DNA from: JBKHBQ01 sp046542305
Lineage (GTDB): Bacteria; Bacteroidota; Bacteroidia; Bacteroidales; 4484-276
Length of the DNA stretch: 15,735 nucleotides
Assembly (NCBI GenBank): GCA_046542305.1
Contig: JBKHBQ010000066.1
Coordinates: 1 to 15,735 of the forward strand
Direction: 5' to 3'
The position numbers and the translations under genes were made by a program. The notes beneath the pieces are model-generated. The model had not been told where the DNA came from. It saw only the letters and a list, made by a program, of their open reading frames with translations, and did not search any database. This document shows positions 5,989 to 15,000 of the stretch, one piece after another (position 1 is the first letter of the stretch; the number at the start of each line of letters is the position of its first letter).

Positions 5989-8900
5989 TTATTTAAGAAA
6001 TTTTTCCGGGCGGAACACTTGTTTCGTTGCAGGATGAATCCGTACGATGTATATACCTTTGCTGAGGTGTGAAATATTCAGTCGTACGCGGTTGATTCCC
6101 TGCGAGATTTGGTAATTTGATTTCAGTGCGGTTTGTCCGGCAGGATCCACCAGTTCGATCTGTACGGGACCGGCAGTCTGCGCATTCAGTTCGATGAACA
6201 GTACATCCGTTGCAGGATTCGGGAATATGCGGATGCTTTCGGTAAGCTTTGCAGGTTCGTGCAGCCCGGTGAGGTCCTCGCTGTACATCTCGAGCTGGAT
6301 GCCACCTGCCGAAGGATCGTTTTCGCTGAGTATCACCTGTACCGGCTGGCTGAACATACCTGTTGCATCGGCAACCAGCCAGTAGGTTCCGTAAGGCAGA
6401 TCACCAAACTGGAAGGAACCGTCAGGGTTGGAATATACATATTTCAGCGGATCGTTGTTGTAGTCAAGGAGCAGGATTTCGGCATCGGCTGCCGGCGAAA
6501 CGGCCGGGCTTTGCCAGAACCTGTGCTGGCTGATCGACCCGCTGATGCTTCCGTTGCCGGATGCGGAACCGGAAGTTTGGGTAAGGTGAATATCGAGATG
6601 GTAATGGCTTGAATCGGCAAGGTGTAGAATCCCGGCATCTTCCCAGGTAAGGCGGTCACCGTAATATGCAGGAAAATAGTTGCCCGCATTGGCTGAACCG
6701 GAGGTAAGCCGGGTTTTGATCAGGTAATGATCTTCAAGAAGATACAGGGCAAAGAAATACCCCAGCTCCGTAAACTTTGCGGTATCTACCGGAGTTACTG
6801 CGTTATTGCGGTAGCGATAAAGAAACACTTCAGCCGTATCTCCCTGATGGGAGGGATTGTTAATGGGATAGTTGCCTGCGTATACAAACCCGCCGTAGTG
6901 AAAATACGCGGGCATGGCGATTTGCTGCATTAGCGAATCTGTGCAGTCCTCTCCGTAAGGATTATATTTGGTGACCAGAAGGGAAACTTCATAGGTTCCC
7001 GCTTCGGCAAATTGATGCGACGGGTGTTGGGCGGTGGAGGTGGTGCCATCGCCAAAATCCCAGAGCCAGGTATCGGGATCGCCTGTAGAGAGATCCGTGA
7101 AGTGATACAGGTATGGCTGGTTGATGCCTGAATCGGGTTGCGCCATAAAACCGGCCGTGCATTCCAGTGCCGGCCCGGATACTTCCACTGTCTTATTTAT
7201 CGAATGATAACACCAGGCCAGCGAATCGGGATTTTGAATGGTGAGACTTACCAGGTAAGTTCCTGTGTCGGCAAATTGATGTACCGGGTTTTGAAGGCTG
7301 GAAGTGCCGCCATCGCCAAAATTCCAGTGCCAGTCAGTCATTATTCCTTCCGAAAAATCCGTAAACGCGATGGTGAACAGCTCATCAGGAACCTGCGTAT
7401 ATCCGAAATCGGCGCTACAAAGATCTTCCACCTCAATGGTAAGATCATGGCATTGTACGTCCACGCAATTTCCCACCACGTTGGTCACCTGCAGGCAAAC
7501 CTCATAGGTGCCGTCATCTGCATACGTATGAACCGGATTGCGCTGTGAGGAGGTATTGCCGTCGCCAAAATCCCATTCCCATTCCACAATATTGCCGGTG
7601 GACTGATCGGCGAATTGTATCTTAAGCGGATTGCTCATGGAAGGCATATGAATAAATCCGGCGCTGCAACCCGGATTGTGCATTATTTCGATATTCCTGC
7701 ACACATGATCTGTACAGCCCGAGTTGATGTCCAGAATGTGCAGGCACACATCGTAGTTGCCTTCCTGGGTGTATTCATGCGTGGGGTTGGCTTCGAACGA
7801 GGTGTGGCCATCACCGAAATCCCAGATCCAGACATCAAGATCGCCTGTTGAAAGATCGATGAACTGCACTTTCAACGGATTTTCAGGCATCACATAGTGA
7901 TTGAATTCCGCCTGGCACGGCAGGTCGCCCGATACGATCACCTCCTTGCAGAAAACGTCGCTGCAGGTGCCTTCGTCGTTGCTGATGCTCAGACAAACAA
8001 AATAAACACCCTCCTGCATATAGGTGTGTGTGGGATTTTCTGTTGATGCGACATTTCCGTCGCCGAAATCCCATTCCCAATTGTCGATGTCACCAGTGGA
8101 AGCATCGGCAAAGTGGAACTTGAACGAATTGAGCGAATCCTGAACAAAATAGAAATCGGCCATACATTCAGGAGTGATGCCTACATAGAGGGTTTCACAA
8201 AACTCGTCGAAGCAGGTTCCTTCTTCGTTCGACACTGTCAGGCATACATCGTATACGCCGTTTTCGTAATAGCTGTGCGCCGGGTTTTGATGCACCGATG
8301 TGGTGCCGTCGCCGAAATCCCATTCCCAGATGTTGATGTTTCCCAGCGATTGATCCACAAACTGGTAGGTATAAGGATCGACTGCCATTTCGAAACTTTC
8401 GAAAAATGAGGCGCAGGGCAGGTCGTGGTATACCATCACCATTTCGCAGTACGTATCCTGGCAGCCTGTATTTTGGTTGGTAATGGTGAGGCAAATATCA
8501 TAAATACCTTCCGAATCGAAGGTATGTGCTGGGTTTTGCTCCATGGAAGAATTTCCGTCGCCGAAATCCCAGTACCAGGTATCCGGTTCGCCGCTCGAAT
8601 TATCGAGGAAGCTGAGCGTAAGCGGTTCTTCGGGATCATGAAAAAATGCGAAGTTGGCATGGCACTGTGCCGAAGGGAGCACCTCCACCTGACTGCAATA
8701 GGTGTCGGTACAAAACTCATCGTAATCCGTTACCGTAAGGCAAACCTCGTAAAATCCCGGTTCAGGAAAAGTGTGAGCGGGGTTTTGCTCATCGGAGGTG
8801 GTGCCGTCGCCGAAATCCCAGCTCCAACTGTCGATGTTGCCGTAGGACAGATCCCAGAACTGCAGCGTCTGATTCACACCCGGAAAGGGATATTGCGTGA

Positions 8901-9531
8901 AAAAAGCCTCGCACAGGGTATCGGAGTCGATGCCGATCATATCACAGAAAGTGCTGCTGCATGTGCCGTTATTGTCGGCGATGGTGAGACAGACCTCATA
9001 GATGCCGTCATCGGGATAAACATGCTCCGGATCGGGGGCTGTTGATGTGGTGCCATCGCCGAAATCCCACAGCCAGGAAGTAACATTACCGAATGAGGAT
9101 TGTTTGAAAAGCGCCCTGCCGGGCTGATCCTTATCGATCACATAAAGAAAATCAGCCAGGCAGTAATTCAATTGCTGATTAACACAAATTGAAAAATTCG
9201 TGCTGAGGTTGGTATGCATCTGGTTAAACGGCAGACTGCGGGTGATGATCTGATTATTGCAGTCGACGGTGGAAACATGGATGATTCCCCGGTCGAAAGG
9301 GATTTTGAAAAAGTAGCTGAAAAATCCCGAACTGTCGGTTTCTACCTTTTCCACCAAAATGTAAGCAGGACTTTGGTTTTTGAACTTCAGGCTCACTTTG
9401 TGATTGGGTACGGGCTCATTGGTACTGTCTTTAAAAACGTATCCCGATACCAGCAGGTTGGTTGCGGATACCTGTAAAGTTGCGGTCACTAATACGACGA
9501 ATATGCTGTGTATGATAATCCTGATCTTCAT
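5989..9531 (-). CDS. Large surface protein with nine PKD domains and a T9SS C-terminal sorting domain
   Basis: The 1180-residue protein has a Sec signal peptide (about 1-23), an N-terminal beta-sandwich resembling the CNA-B/carboxypeptidase-regulatory fold (28-115), nine PKD domains (about 124-872), two further beta-sandwich modules (about 876-982 and 995-1080, the second with NPDGSFQFGDLPYGTYWLVA) and a T9SS type A sorting domain (about 1098-1180) starting IRIFPNPATDVLFIEL and ending in KFLK. Each PKD has the WDFGDG signature, at residues 155, 238, 321, 404, 487, 570, 653, 736 and 824; the eighth is WNFGDG. The first eight are exactly 83 residues apart. The first seven units each hold four phased cysteines, likely two disulfides per domain. 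The product is probably exported by T9SS and attached to the cell surface, where it may act in adhesion or matrix contact; no catalytic domain is seen. It follows the anti-sigma gene after 8 bp. Confidence 0.95.
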   Translation of the reverse strand: MKIRIIIHSIFVVLVTATLQVSATNLLVSGYVFKDSTNEPVPNHKVSLKFKNQSPAYILVEKVETDSSGFFSYFFKIPFDRGIIHVSTVDCNNQIITRSLPFNQMHTNLSTNFSICVNQQLNYCLADFLYVIDKDQPGRALFKQSSFGNVTSWLWDFGDGTTSTAPDPEHVYPDDGIYEVCLTIADNNGTCSSTFCDMIGIDSDTLCEAFFTQYPFPGVNQTLQFWDLSYGNIDSWSWDFGDGTTSDEQNPAHTFPEPGFYEVCLTVTDYDEFCTDTYCSQVEVLPSAQCHANFAFFHDPEEPLTLSFLDNSSGEPDTWYWDFGDGNSSMEQNPAHTFDSEGIYDICLTITNQNTGCQDTYCEMVMVYHDLPCASFFESFEMAVDPYTYQFVDQSLGNINIWEWDFGDGTTSVHQNPAHSYYENGVYDVCLTVSNEEGTCFDEFCETLYVGITPECMADFYFVQDSLNSFKFHFADASTGDIDNWEWDFGDGNVASTENPTHTYMQEGVYFVCLSISNDEGTCSDVFCKEVIVSGDLPCQAEFNHYVMPENPLKVQFIDLSTGDLDVWIWDFGDGHTSFEANPTHEYTQEGNYDVCLHILDINSGCTDHVCRNIEIMHNPGCSAGFIHMPSMSNPLKIQFADQSTGNIVEWEWDFGDGNTSSQRNPVHTYADDGTYEVCLQVTNVVGNCVDVQCHDLTIEVEDLCSADFGYTQVPDELFTIAFTDFSEGIMTDWHWNFGDGGTSSLQNPVHQFADTGTYLVSLTIQNPDSLAWCYHSINKTVEVSGPALECTAGFMAQPDSGINQPYLYHFTDLSTGDPDTWLWDFGDGTTSTAQHPSHQFAEAGTYEVSLLVTKYNPYGEDCTDSLMQQIAMPAYFHYGGFVYAGNYPINNPSHQGDTAEVFLYRYRNNAVTPVDTAKFTELGYFFALYLLEDHYLIKTRLTSGSANAGNYFPAYYGDRLTWEDAGILHLADSSHYHLDIHLTQTSGSASGNGSISGSISQHRFWQSPAVSPAADAEILLLDYNNDPLKYVYSNPDGSFQFGDLPYGTYWLVADATGMFSQPVQVILSENDPSAGGIQLEMYSEDLTGLHEPAKLTESIRIFPNPATDVLFIELNAQTAGPVQIELVDPAGQTALKSNYQISQGINRVRLNISHLSKGIYIVRIHPATKQVFRPEKFLK
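6916..9162 (-). repeat. Array of nine PKD-coding units, eight with an exact 249-bp period
   Basis: The codons for the WDFGDG signature recur on the plus strand at 7315, 7564, 7813, 8062, 8311, 8560, 8809 and 9058, always 249 bp apart; the last unit (7051) is offset by 264 bp. DNA identity between units is modest outside the signature, so these are old, diverged duplications rather than recent copies. The array is coding and not a CRISPR or satellite. Confidence 0.93.
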
Positions 9532-9539
9532 GAAGATAA

Positions 9540-11186
9540 TTAGAAGTTAACATAAATTCCGCCCCTGGCGCCTATACCGTATGGATTTTTCAGGTTTTCG
9601 CCGCTCGCATCGTACACCGGATTCAGGTAATACCTGTACGTAGGCTCGATGAGTATGCCTACTTGTTCGGTAATCTGGAATTGCATGCTGAGGCTCACCA
9701 GCACCTGAATGCTAGTGTTCAGTCTGGGCAGTGTATAATTGTCGATTCCCTGTATGGTGGCGTCGGGTCTTGAAAAATTCAGTTGTGGTTCCCGTTTGTT
9801 AAGCAGGAATGAGAAATTCGGCCCTGCTTTAAGATATGCAGAGAAAATCCCGCTTTCCATAGCTTTGTAGCCGAAGAGCACCGGAAACTGCAGGTAGTTG
9901 TAGTGATTGTGTGTTTGTTGATGCGAATGATGCTGCACCGAATCCCGGACTATAACTGTGTGCGTTTGGAGGACGATGGAATCGGGATTCTCAGGATCGA
10001 TGATAAATCCGCCCACATCGATGTAAAAGCCCACGCTGTCGTAGGTTTTCATGTTTACCATGTAATCTCCCAGGTCATTGAAGCGGCTGAATTCCACACC
10101 GGCCTGAACCAAATAGCGCGACGTATGATAGCTGACGGCTGCACCGGTGAGGAAATTATTTTCCTTCGAGGTGGAGGCCAGCCGGGTGTATTCGGTTACT
10201 TCCGGGGCTGCATACACGGCCACGGAGAAATAGGAGTTGGTGCCACGGTACATCTCCATGGTGCTTTGGGTGTATGCACGTTTTGGCGGTCGATATTTGC
10301 CTTTCAGGAGCTGGCCAATTGAAAATCCCAGGGTATGCATCTTCTGGATTTTTCCTGATCCGGAGATTTTGCTTTCCGCTTCCATAGCCATCAGTTCTTC
10401 AGGCAGATTCACTGGAATTTCATCGGGATTTCCGGCAAATTCTCCGTCGCGGCTTTTATCTTTTGCGATGAGCGAGGGCTGTACCATTTCTATGGGCCGG
10501 AGTTCATGCACTTCCCTGCCGGATTCCTGCACAGGAGTTTCAGTTTCCTTTTCAGCAGAAATTTCTGCCGGGTTTTCCACAGCGTTTTCCTGTGCCGGCT
10601 CGCGGGTATCTTCAAGGATTTTGTGGGTTTGAATATCTTTCCCGCCGGCATCGGCTTCCACCGCTTCGGTTTTGTTAATTTCGGGCGTGCTGCGCTGTGC
10701 TGATGGCACTGTTGCCGGTTCTTTCGCCGGTAGGGGCTGCACGGATTCAGACGTTTGCGTGCCTGCATCATCATCAGTTACAGGTTTCCGGGCAGGTGCA
10801 TCCTCACCGGTAATTCCGGTTGCCGGATCTTCATTTGCTGTAACAGGATCAGCCGTTTTTTCCTCCCTGTCAGTAAAAGCAGGGGGTTCCGCTTGTTCCG
10901 GGCGGCTTGGTGTCGCCGGATCATCCGGAGAAATATTTTCGGTTTTGGTGATTTGATCAGGGGTATGGTAGAATCCTGGCAGGAACACTGCAAGGGCGAT
11001 AACCACCAGTCCGGTGGCGGCAATTCCTGTCCAGAGTGCCGGCACATTGCTGAAATTGAAGTGGCTGATCTCATTCCAGAGCAATTTGCCGGAAATGCGC
11101 TTCCAGACACCCTTGCGTGGAACTTCAGTGAAGTCCTCCAGGCCCTCCCTAAATAAATCATCAATATGGTTGTGATCTATTTTCAT
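9540..11186 (-). CDS. Membrane-anchored anti-sigma-like protein with C-terminal outer-membrane beta-barrel-like domain
   Basis: The 548-residue protein has a cytoplasmic head (1-46, with LFREGLEDFTEVPRKGVWKRI, the short acidic motif typical of Bacteroidota anti-sigma/OMP proteins), one membrane helix (about 48-70), a long Pro/Glu/Ala/Thr-rich segment (about 72-260) and a beta-rich domain (about 316-548) with alternating hydrophobic strands, ending in IYVNF like an outer-membrane barrel. The head presumably holds the sigma factor at the inner membrane. If the C-terminal domain really sits in the outer membrane, the extended segment is long enough to cross the periplasm. A cluster of five histidines (H419, H420, H422, H426, H428) lies in one strand-connecting loop. 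Its start overlaps the sigma-factor stop by 4 bp (ATGA), showing translational coupling. The C-terminal domain could instead be a periplasmic beta-domain. Confidence 0.85.
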   Translation of the reverse strand: MKIDHNHIDDLFREGLEDFTEVPRKGVWKRISGKLLWNEISHFNFSNVPALWTGIAATGLVVIALAVFLPGFYHTPDQITKTENISPDDPATPSRPEQAEPPAFTDREEKTADPVTANEDPATGITGEDAPARKPVTDDDAGTQTSESVQPLPAKEPATVPSAQRSTPEINKTEAVEADAGGKDIQTHKILEDTREPAQENAVENPAEISAEKETETPVQESGREVHELRPIEMVQPSLIAKDKSRDGEFAGNPDEIPVNLPEELMAMEAESKISGSGKIQKMHTLGFSIGQLLKGKYRPPKRAYTQSTMEMYRGTNSYFSVAVYAAPEVTEYTRLASTSKENNFLTGAAVSYHTSRYLVQAGVEFSRFNDLGDYMVNMKTYDSVGFYIDVGGFIIDPENPDSIVLQTHTVIVRDSVQHHSHQQTHNHYNYLQFPVLFGYKAMESGIFSAYLKAGPNFSFLLNKREPQLNFSRPDATIQGIDNYTLPRLNTSIQVLVSLSMQFQITEQVGILIEPTYRYYLNPVYDASGENLKNPYGIGARGGIYVNF

Positions 11187-11758
11187 TCGGTTAATGTAAT
11201 TTTTTCATTGCCAGTAATTTCCTTAATCCTGGAAGCCAGCAGACGTCTTGCCTTGGATAGCTGCGATTTGGAGGTGTTTTCAGATATCTCCATGATTTCA
11301 GCAATTTCCCTGTGGGTGTATTGTTCGAACACGTACATGTTGAATACTGTTCTGTAGCCTTCCGGCAGGTTCTGGATCAGGTTCATCAGCTTGTCTTTGG
11401 CCAACCTGACGGTGTCACCTTCATCCCTTCCTGCATCGGCAGCAGAATGCGTCTCCTCAATTTGGTCAATGTCTGTATGATAATGGTGTTTTAACTGCTG
11501 TTTATTATGTGTTATCGCCGTATTTACCATGATTCGTTTCAACCATCCTTCAAAGGAGCCTTCCCCCCTGTAACTTCCAATATTCGAAAAAACTTTTATA
11601 AAACCTTCCTGCAATATGTCTTCGGCTTCGTCCCGGTTACGGGCGTAACGCATGCAAATGGCAAGTAATACAGGCGCGTACTTATCGTACAACTTGTTTT
11701 GTGCATGTCGCTTACCTTTTTTGCAGCCCTCAATTATTTTCAGATCCGCTACCGACAT
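11183..11758 (-). CDS. ECF-type RNA polymerase sigma factor
   Basis: The 191-residue protein has a sigma region 2 (about 22-90, with RNRDEAEDILQEGFIKVFSN) and a sigma region 4 (about 131-178, with LPEGYRTVFNMYVFEQYTHR followed by EIAEIMEISENTSKSQLSKA), joined by an acidic linker. Length and order are those of Bacteroidota ECF sigma factors. It is the first gene of a three-gene operon with a coupled anti-sigma-like protein and a T9SS-exported PKD protein. The usual arrangement is that release from the membrane partner lets the sigma factor transcribe its own operon and some distant genes, which here is inferred. The ATG at 11758 matches the family's N-terminus (MSVADLKIIEGCKKGKRHAQ). Confidence 0.96.
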   Translation of the reverse strand: MSVADLKIIEGCKKGKRHAQNKLYDKYAPVLLAICMRYARNRDEAEDILQEGFIKVFSNIGSYRGEGSFEGWLKRIMVNTAITHNKQQLKHHYHTDIDQIEETHSAADAGRDEGDTVRLAKDKLMNLIQNLPEGYRTVFNMYVFEQYTHREIAEIMEISENTSKSQLSKARRLLASRIKEITGNEKITLTE

Positions 11759-11863
11759 ATTTAACTGCTAATTTATTGACTGCAAAACTTTAAAAAGGTT
11801 GCCTGTTAGTAAACTGATTGTGCAGATTTTTTTTCAAGTTTTTCGAATCCTGGATATCTGTCA

Positions 11864-11871
11864 CAAAAATA
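11864..11871 (-). promoter_or_regulatory. Candidate -7 promoter element of the sigma-factor operon
   Basis: On the minus strand this reads TATTTTTG, matching TAnnTTTG, 105 bp upstream of the sigma-factor start. The nearest -33-like TTG lies at only 15 bp spacing, so support is weak. The region is very AT rich, which raises the chance of a random match. Confidence 0.3.
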
Positions 11872-11971
11872 GTTTTTTTAACACATCAATCCTGTTTAAA
11901 ACGTATTCCACCGGATTTTGCTGAATTTGTTCATCGAAAAATTAATTGGAGATTTTGTTGGCTGATAATAG

Positions 11972-11979
11972 TATTTTTG
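11972..11979 (+). promoter_or_regulatory. Candidate -7 promoter element of the papain-like protein gene
   Basis: TATTTTTG matches TAnnTTTG and lies 37 bp upstream of the start codon. A TTG at 11946-11948 stands 23 bp upstream, within the accepted range for Bacteroidota. The AT-rich context lowers confidence. Confidence 0.4.
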
Positions 11980-12016
11980 TTTTTCATTCAGAATCATTCA
12001 ACTAATTCATCTCATC

Positions 12017-15000
12017 ATGAAAACACGTTTATTTCTTCTTTTTATCCTGATTGCCGGGGTATTTGGCTTTGCAGCACTACACGCTCAACATTCGGAAAAA
12101 AAAATTAAACCACAGGAACGACAGTTTATCGACGGCTTACCCGTATTTACGGATGATGACCTGTCGTCGCTGAAAAACCTTCCTGAACTGAATATGCCGG
12201 AGAACATCCGTGGCCGCGATTTGCCTGTAACGGTAGATAACTCGGAACTTCCTTACTTCAGGCCCATCTTTAATCAAACCAGCCTGGAATGCGGCCAGGC
12301 CAGTGGCGTGGCTTATACTTTTACTTATGAAATTGACCGTTTGCGCGACCTGCCAGCCAACGTGCCCGATAACCAGTATCCCACTCATTTTGTGTTTAAC
12401 TGGAGTAATAATGGAAGCGGCTCGGCCTGCCCGTATTTCGACAGTTGGGATATCATCAAGCATATCGGCACTCCAAACGTCACCGACTATGGCGGCGATC
12501 TCAACACGGGAGGTACTGCCCGATGGATGACGGGCTACGACCTTTATTACAATGCGATGCACAACCGCCTGTGGGATTTTTATTCGATAAAACTGGATGA
12601 TGTGGAGGGATTGAATACCCTGCGAAACTGGATCGACAATCACCTGGAAGGTGCCCAAACCGGAGGCGTGGCAAATATTTACGCTTCATACACCGGAGTA
12701 AACAAAACCCTGCCTCCCGGTACACCTGAAGCGGGAAAATATGTTCTCACCGAACTTGGCAGCTATGCCAATCACGCGCTGTGTATTGTGGGCTACCACG
12801 ATTCCATTCGTTACGACCTGAATAACGACGGCCAGTATACCAATCACCTCGACATTAACAACGATGGCACGGTGGATTTACGCGACTGGGAAATGGGCGG
12901 TGTGAAACTTGCCAACAGCTATTCGGCCTCGTCATGGGGTAATGAGGGTTTTGCCTATCTGCTTTACAGCGGGCTGTGCCGCGATCTTGAACAATCAGGT
13001 ATTTGGAATGGGGCCGTGCAGGTGATCAAGGCAAAGGAAAATGCAGAGCCGCAGCTTACCTATAAAGTCACCCTTACCCATAACATCCGCAATCAGATAA
13101 AGGTGTTGGCGGGGGTGGCCACTACGCCAAATGCCACCGAACCGGAATTTGTTATCGGCTTTCCGATCCTCAATTATCAGGGAGGCCAAAAGTATATGCA
13201 GGGTGGAACTTCGCCGGCGGACAAAACCCTCGAATTCGGATTGGATGTTACGCCATTGCTTTCTTACATCGAAAGCGGAACGGAGGCTACTTTTTTCCTG
13301 ATGGTAAACGAACGAGACTACAGCGGCTCCGGCGAAGGAAGCATCGACAGTTTTTCGGTGATGGATTATACGGATGGCCTGGTGGAAATTCCCTGTCAGC
13401 AAACCAATGTGCCCCTGGTAAATAATGATATGACCGTTCTGCCGGTAACGGCCAGCGTCAACTTCGAAAATCCGCAAATCACCGATGAAAGCCTGCCTGC
13501 TGCAACGATTAACGAACCGTATTCATATCAAATGAATGCAGAAGGCGGCGCTGCTCCTTACCAGTGGAAATATCAACAAACATATGCTTATGAGGATGGA
13601 AATTCCGAATTTCCGATGGTCAATCAGCAACAGCTTTATCCCAGCGGCAGTTCAACAGGTTACGCCGTGAAGGAGATCGATTTCGAATTCCCCTTTTACG
13701 GGAAGCAATACGATAAGATATACATGCATACCGACGGCTACCTGATGTTTGAGGATGACGACTACCCCTGGACATTTCTCGTGGACCAGTTCGCCCTGTT
13801 CAGGAATATGCGCAACATTTCACCTTTCATGAGCAAAACGCTGCAGGTGTCTGGCGGTGGCGGCATGTGGTACGAAGGCAGTACCGGCAAGGCAACCTTC
13901 CGCTGGAAAGCCACCGAATACAGCACATCCAATATTCTGAACTTTGCCGTAAGCCTGTATCCTTCAGGTAAGATCGAATTTTATTATGGCGAGGTGCAGA
14001 GTGCAACCTGGAACCCCTGGTTTGCAGGTCTGTCGGATGGAAGAGATAATAATTACGAGGTGCTCGACATCTCCAACACCTACAATATTCAGCCCGACCT
14101 CATGTACACTTTCGAGCCCGAATATGGTTTTACGGAGCTTCAGGTTACAGAAGACGGCCTCTTTCACGGAATCCCCACAGTGCCCTATGAAGCGGTGGAA
14201 GTAACTTTTCTGGTGAAGGATGCCAACGGGATGAAGCAAACCAAAACGCTGCCTTTCTTCACCGACGGCATCAACAGCATCGTGATCCGTGATGTGACGG
14301 CGATGGCAGGAGGGGACGACATTATCGAATACGGCGAATCTGTCCTGCTTACGGTGGAGATACAAAACATAAGCGATGACGTGGTGGATGCCACCCAGAT
14401 GACCATCCTAACCGACGATGGGTACATCACACTGACCGACAGCACTGAAACTCTTGGCAGCTTTGAACCCGGAGAGATTGTGGTGCTTGAGGATGCATTT
14501 GCATTCGATGTCGGTCTTCAGATACCCGACAACTACGACCTGGTGTTTTCTTCGGCGATCGAGACAGCACCGGAAACCTTCAACAGTCATATCTACCTGA
14601 AGGCCTGGGCGCCTGAAATCGCCATCGGTTCCTACAGCTTCGACGACGGGGGCAATGGATTTCTTGAGCCCGGTGAAACGGCACAGGTGTTGGTGAATGT
14701 GATGAACTACGGCGGCGGAAAAGCCCTGAATGTGATGGCGGAGCTGGAAAACAGCGACCCGTATATTACCATCACCCAGGGTAGCTACAACGTGGGAAAT
14801 ATTGCAGGAAGTTCCAGCGGACTGGCAGTGTTCGAAATCGCGATAGACGAATCCACGCCCATTGGCTACACAGCCACCATGAGTGTATTTGCCGAAGCGG
14901 AACATGGTTTTTCAGCCAGCAGCATGTTAACGGCGCCTGTCGGGTTTGTGATGGAAGATTTTGAAAGTGCAGGATTTGACAGCTATGAATGGGAATTCGG

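Noticed and set aside
8425..9045. Plus-strand reading frame of 206 codons within the PKD gene
   Set aside because: It mirrors the PKD repeat on the opposite strand; its own internal repetition simply follows the 249-bp period.
6916..9162. Regularly spaced repeats that could suggest a CRISPR or satellite array
   Set aside because: The 249-bp period is in frame and encodes PKD domains; there are no short identical repeats with unique spacers.
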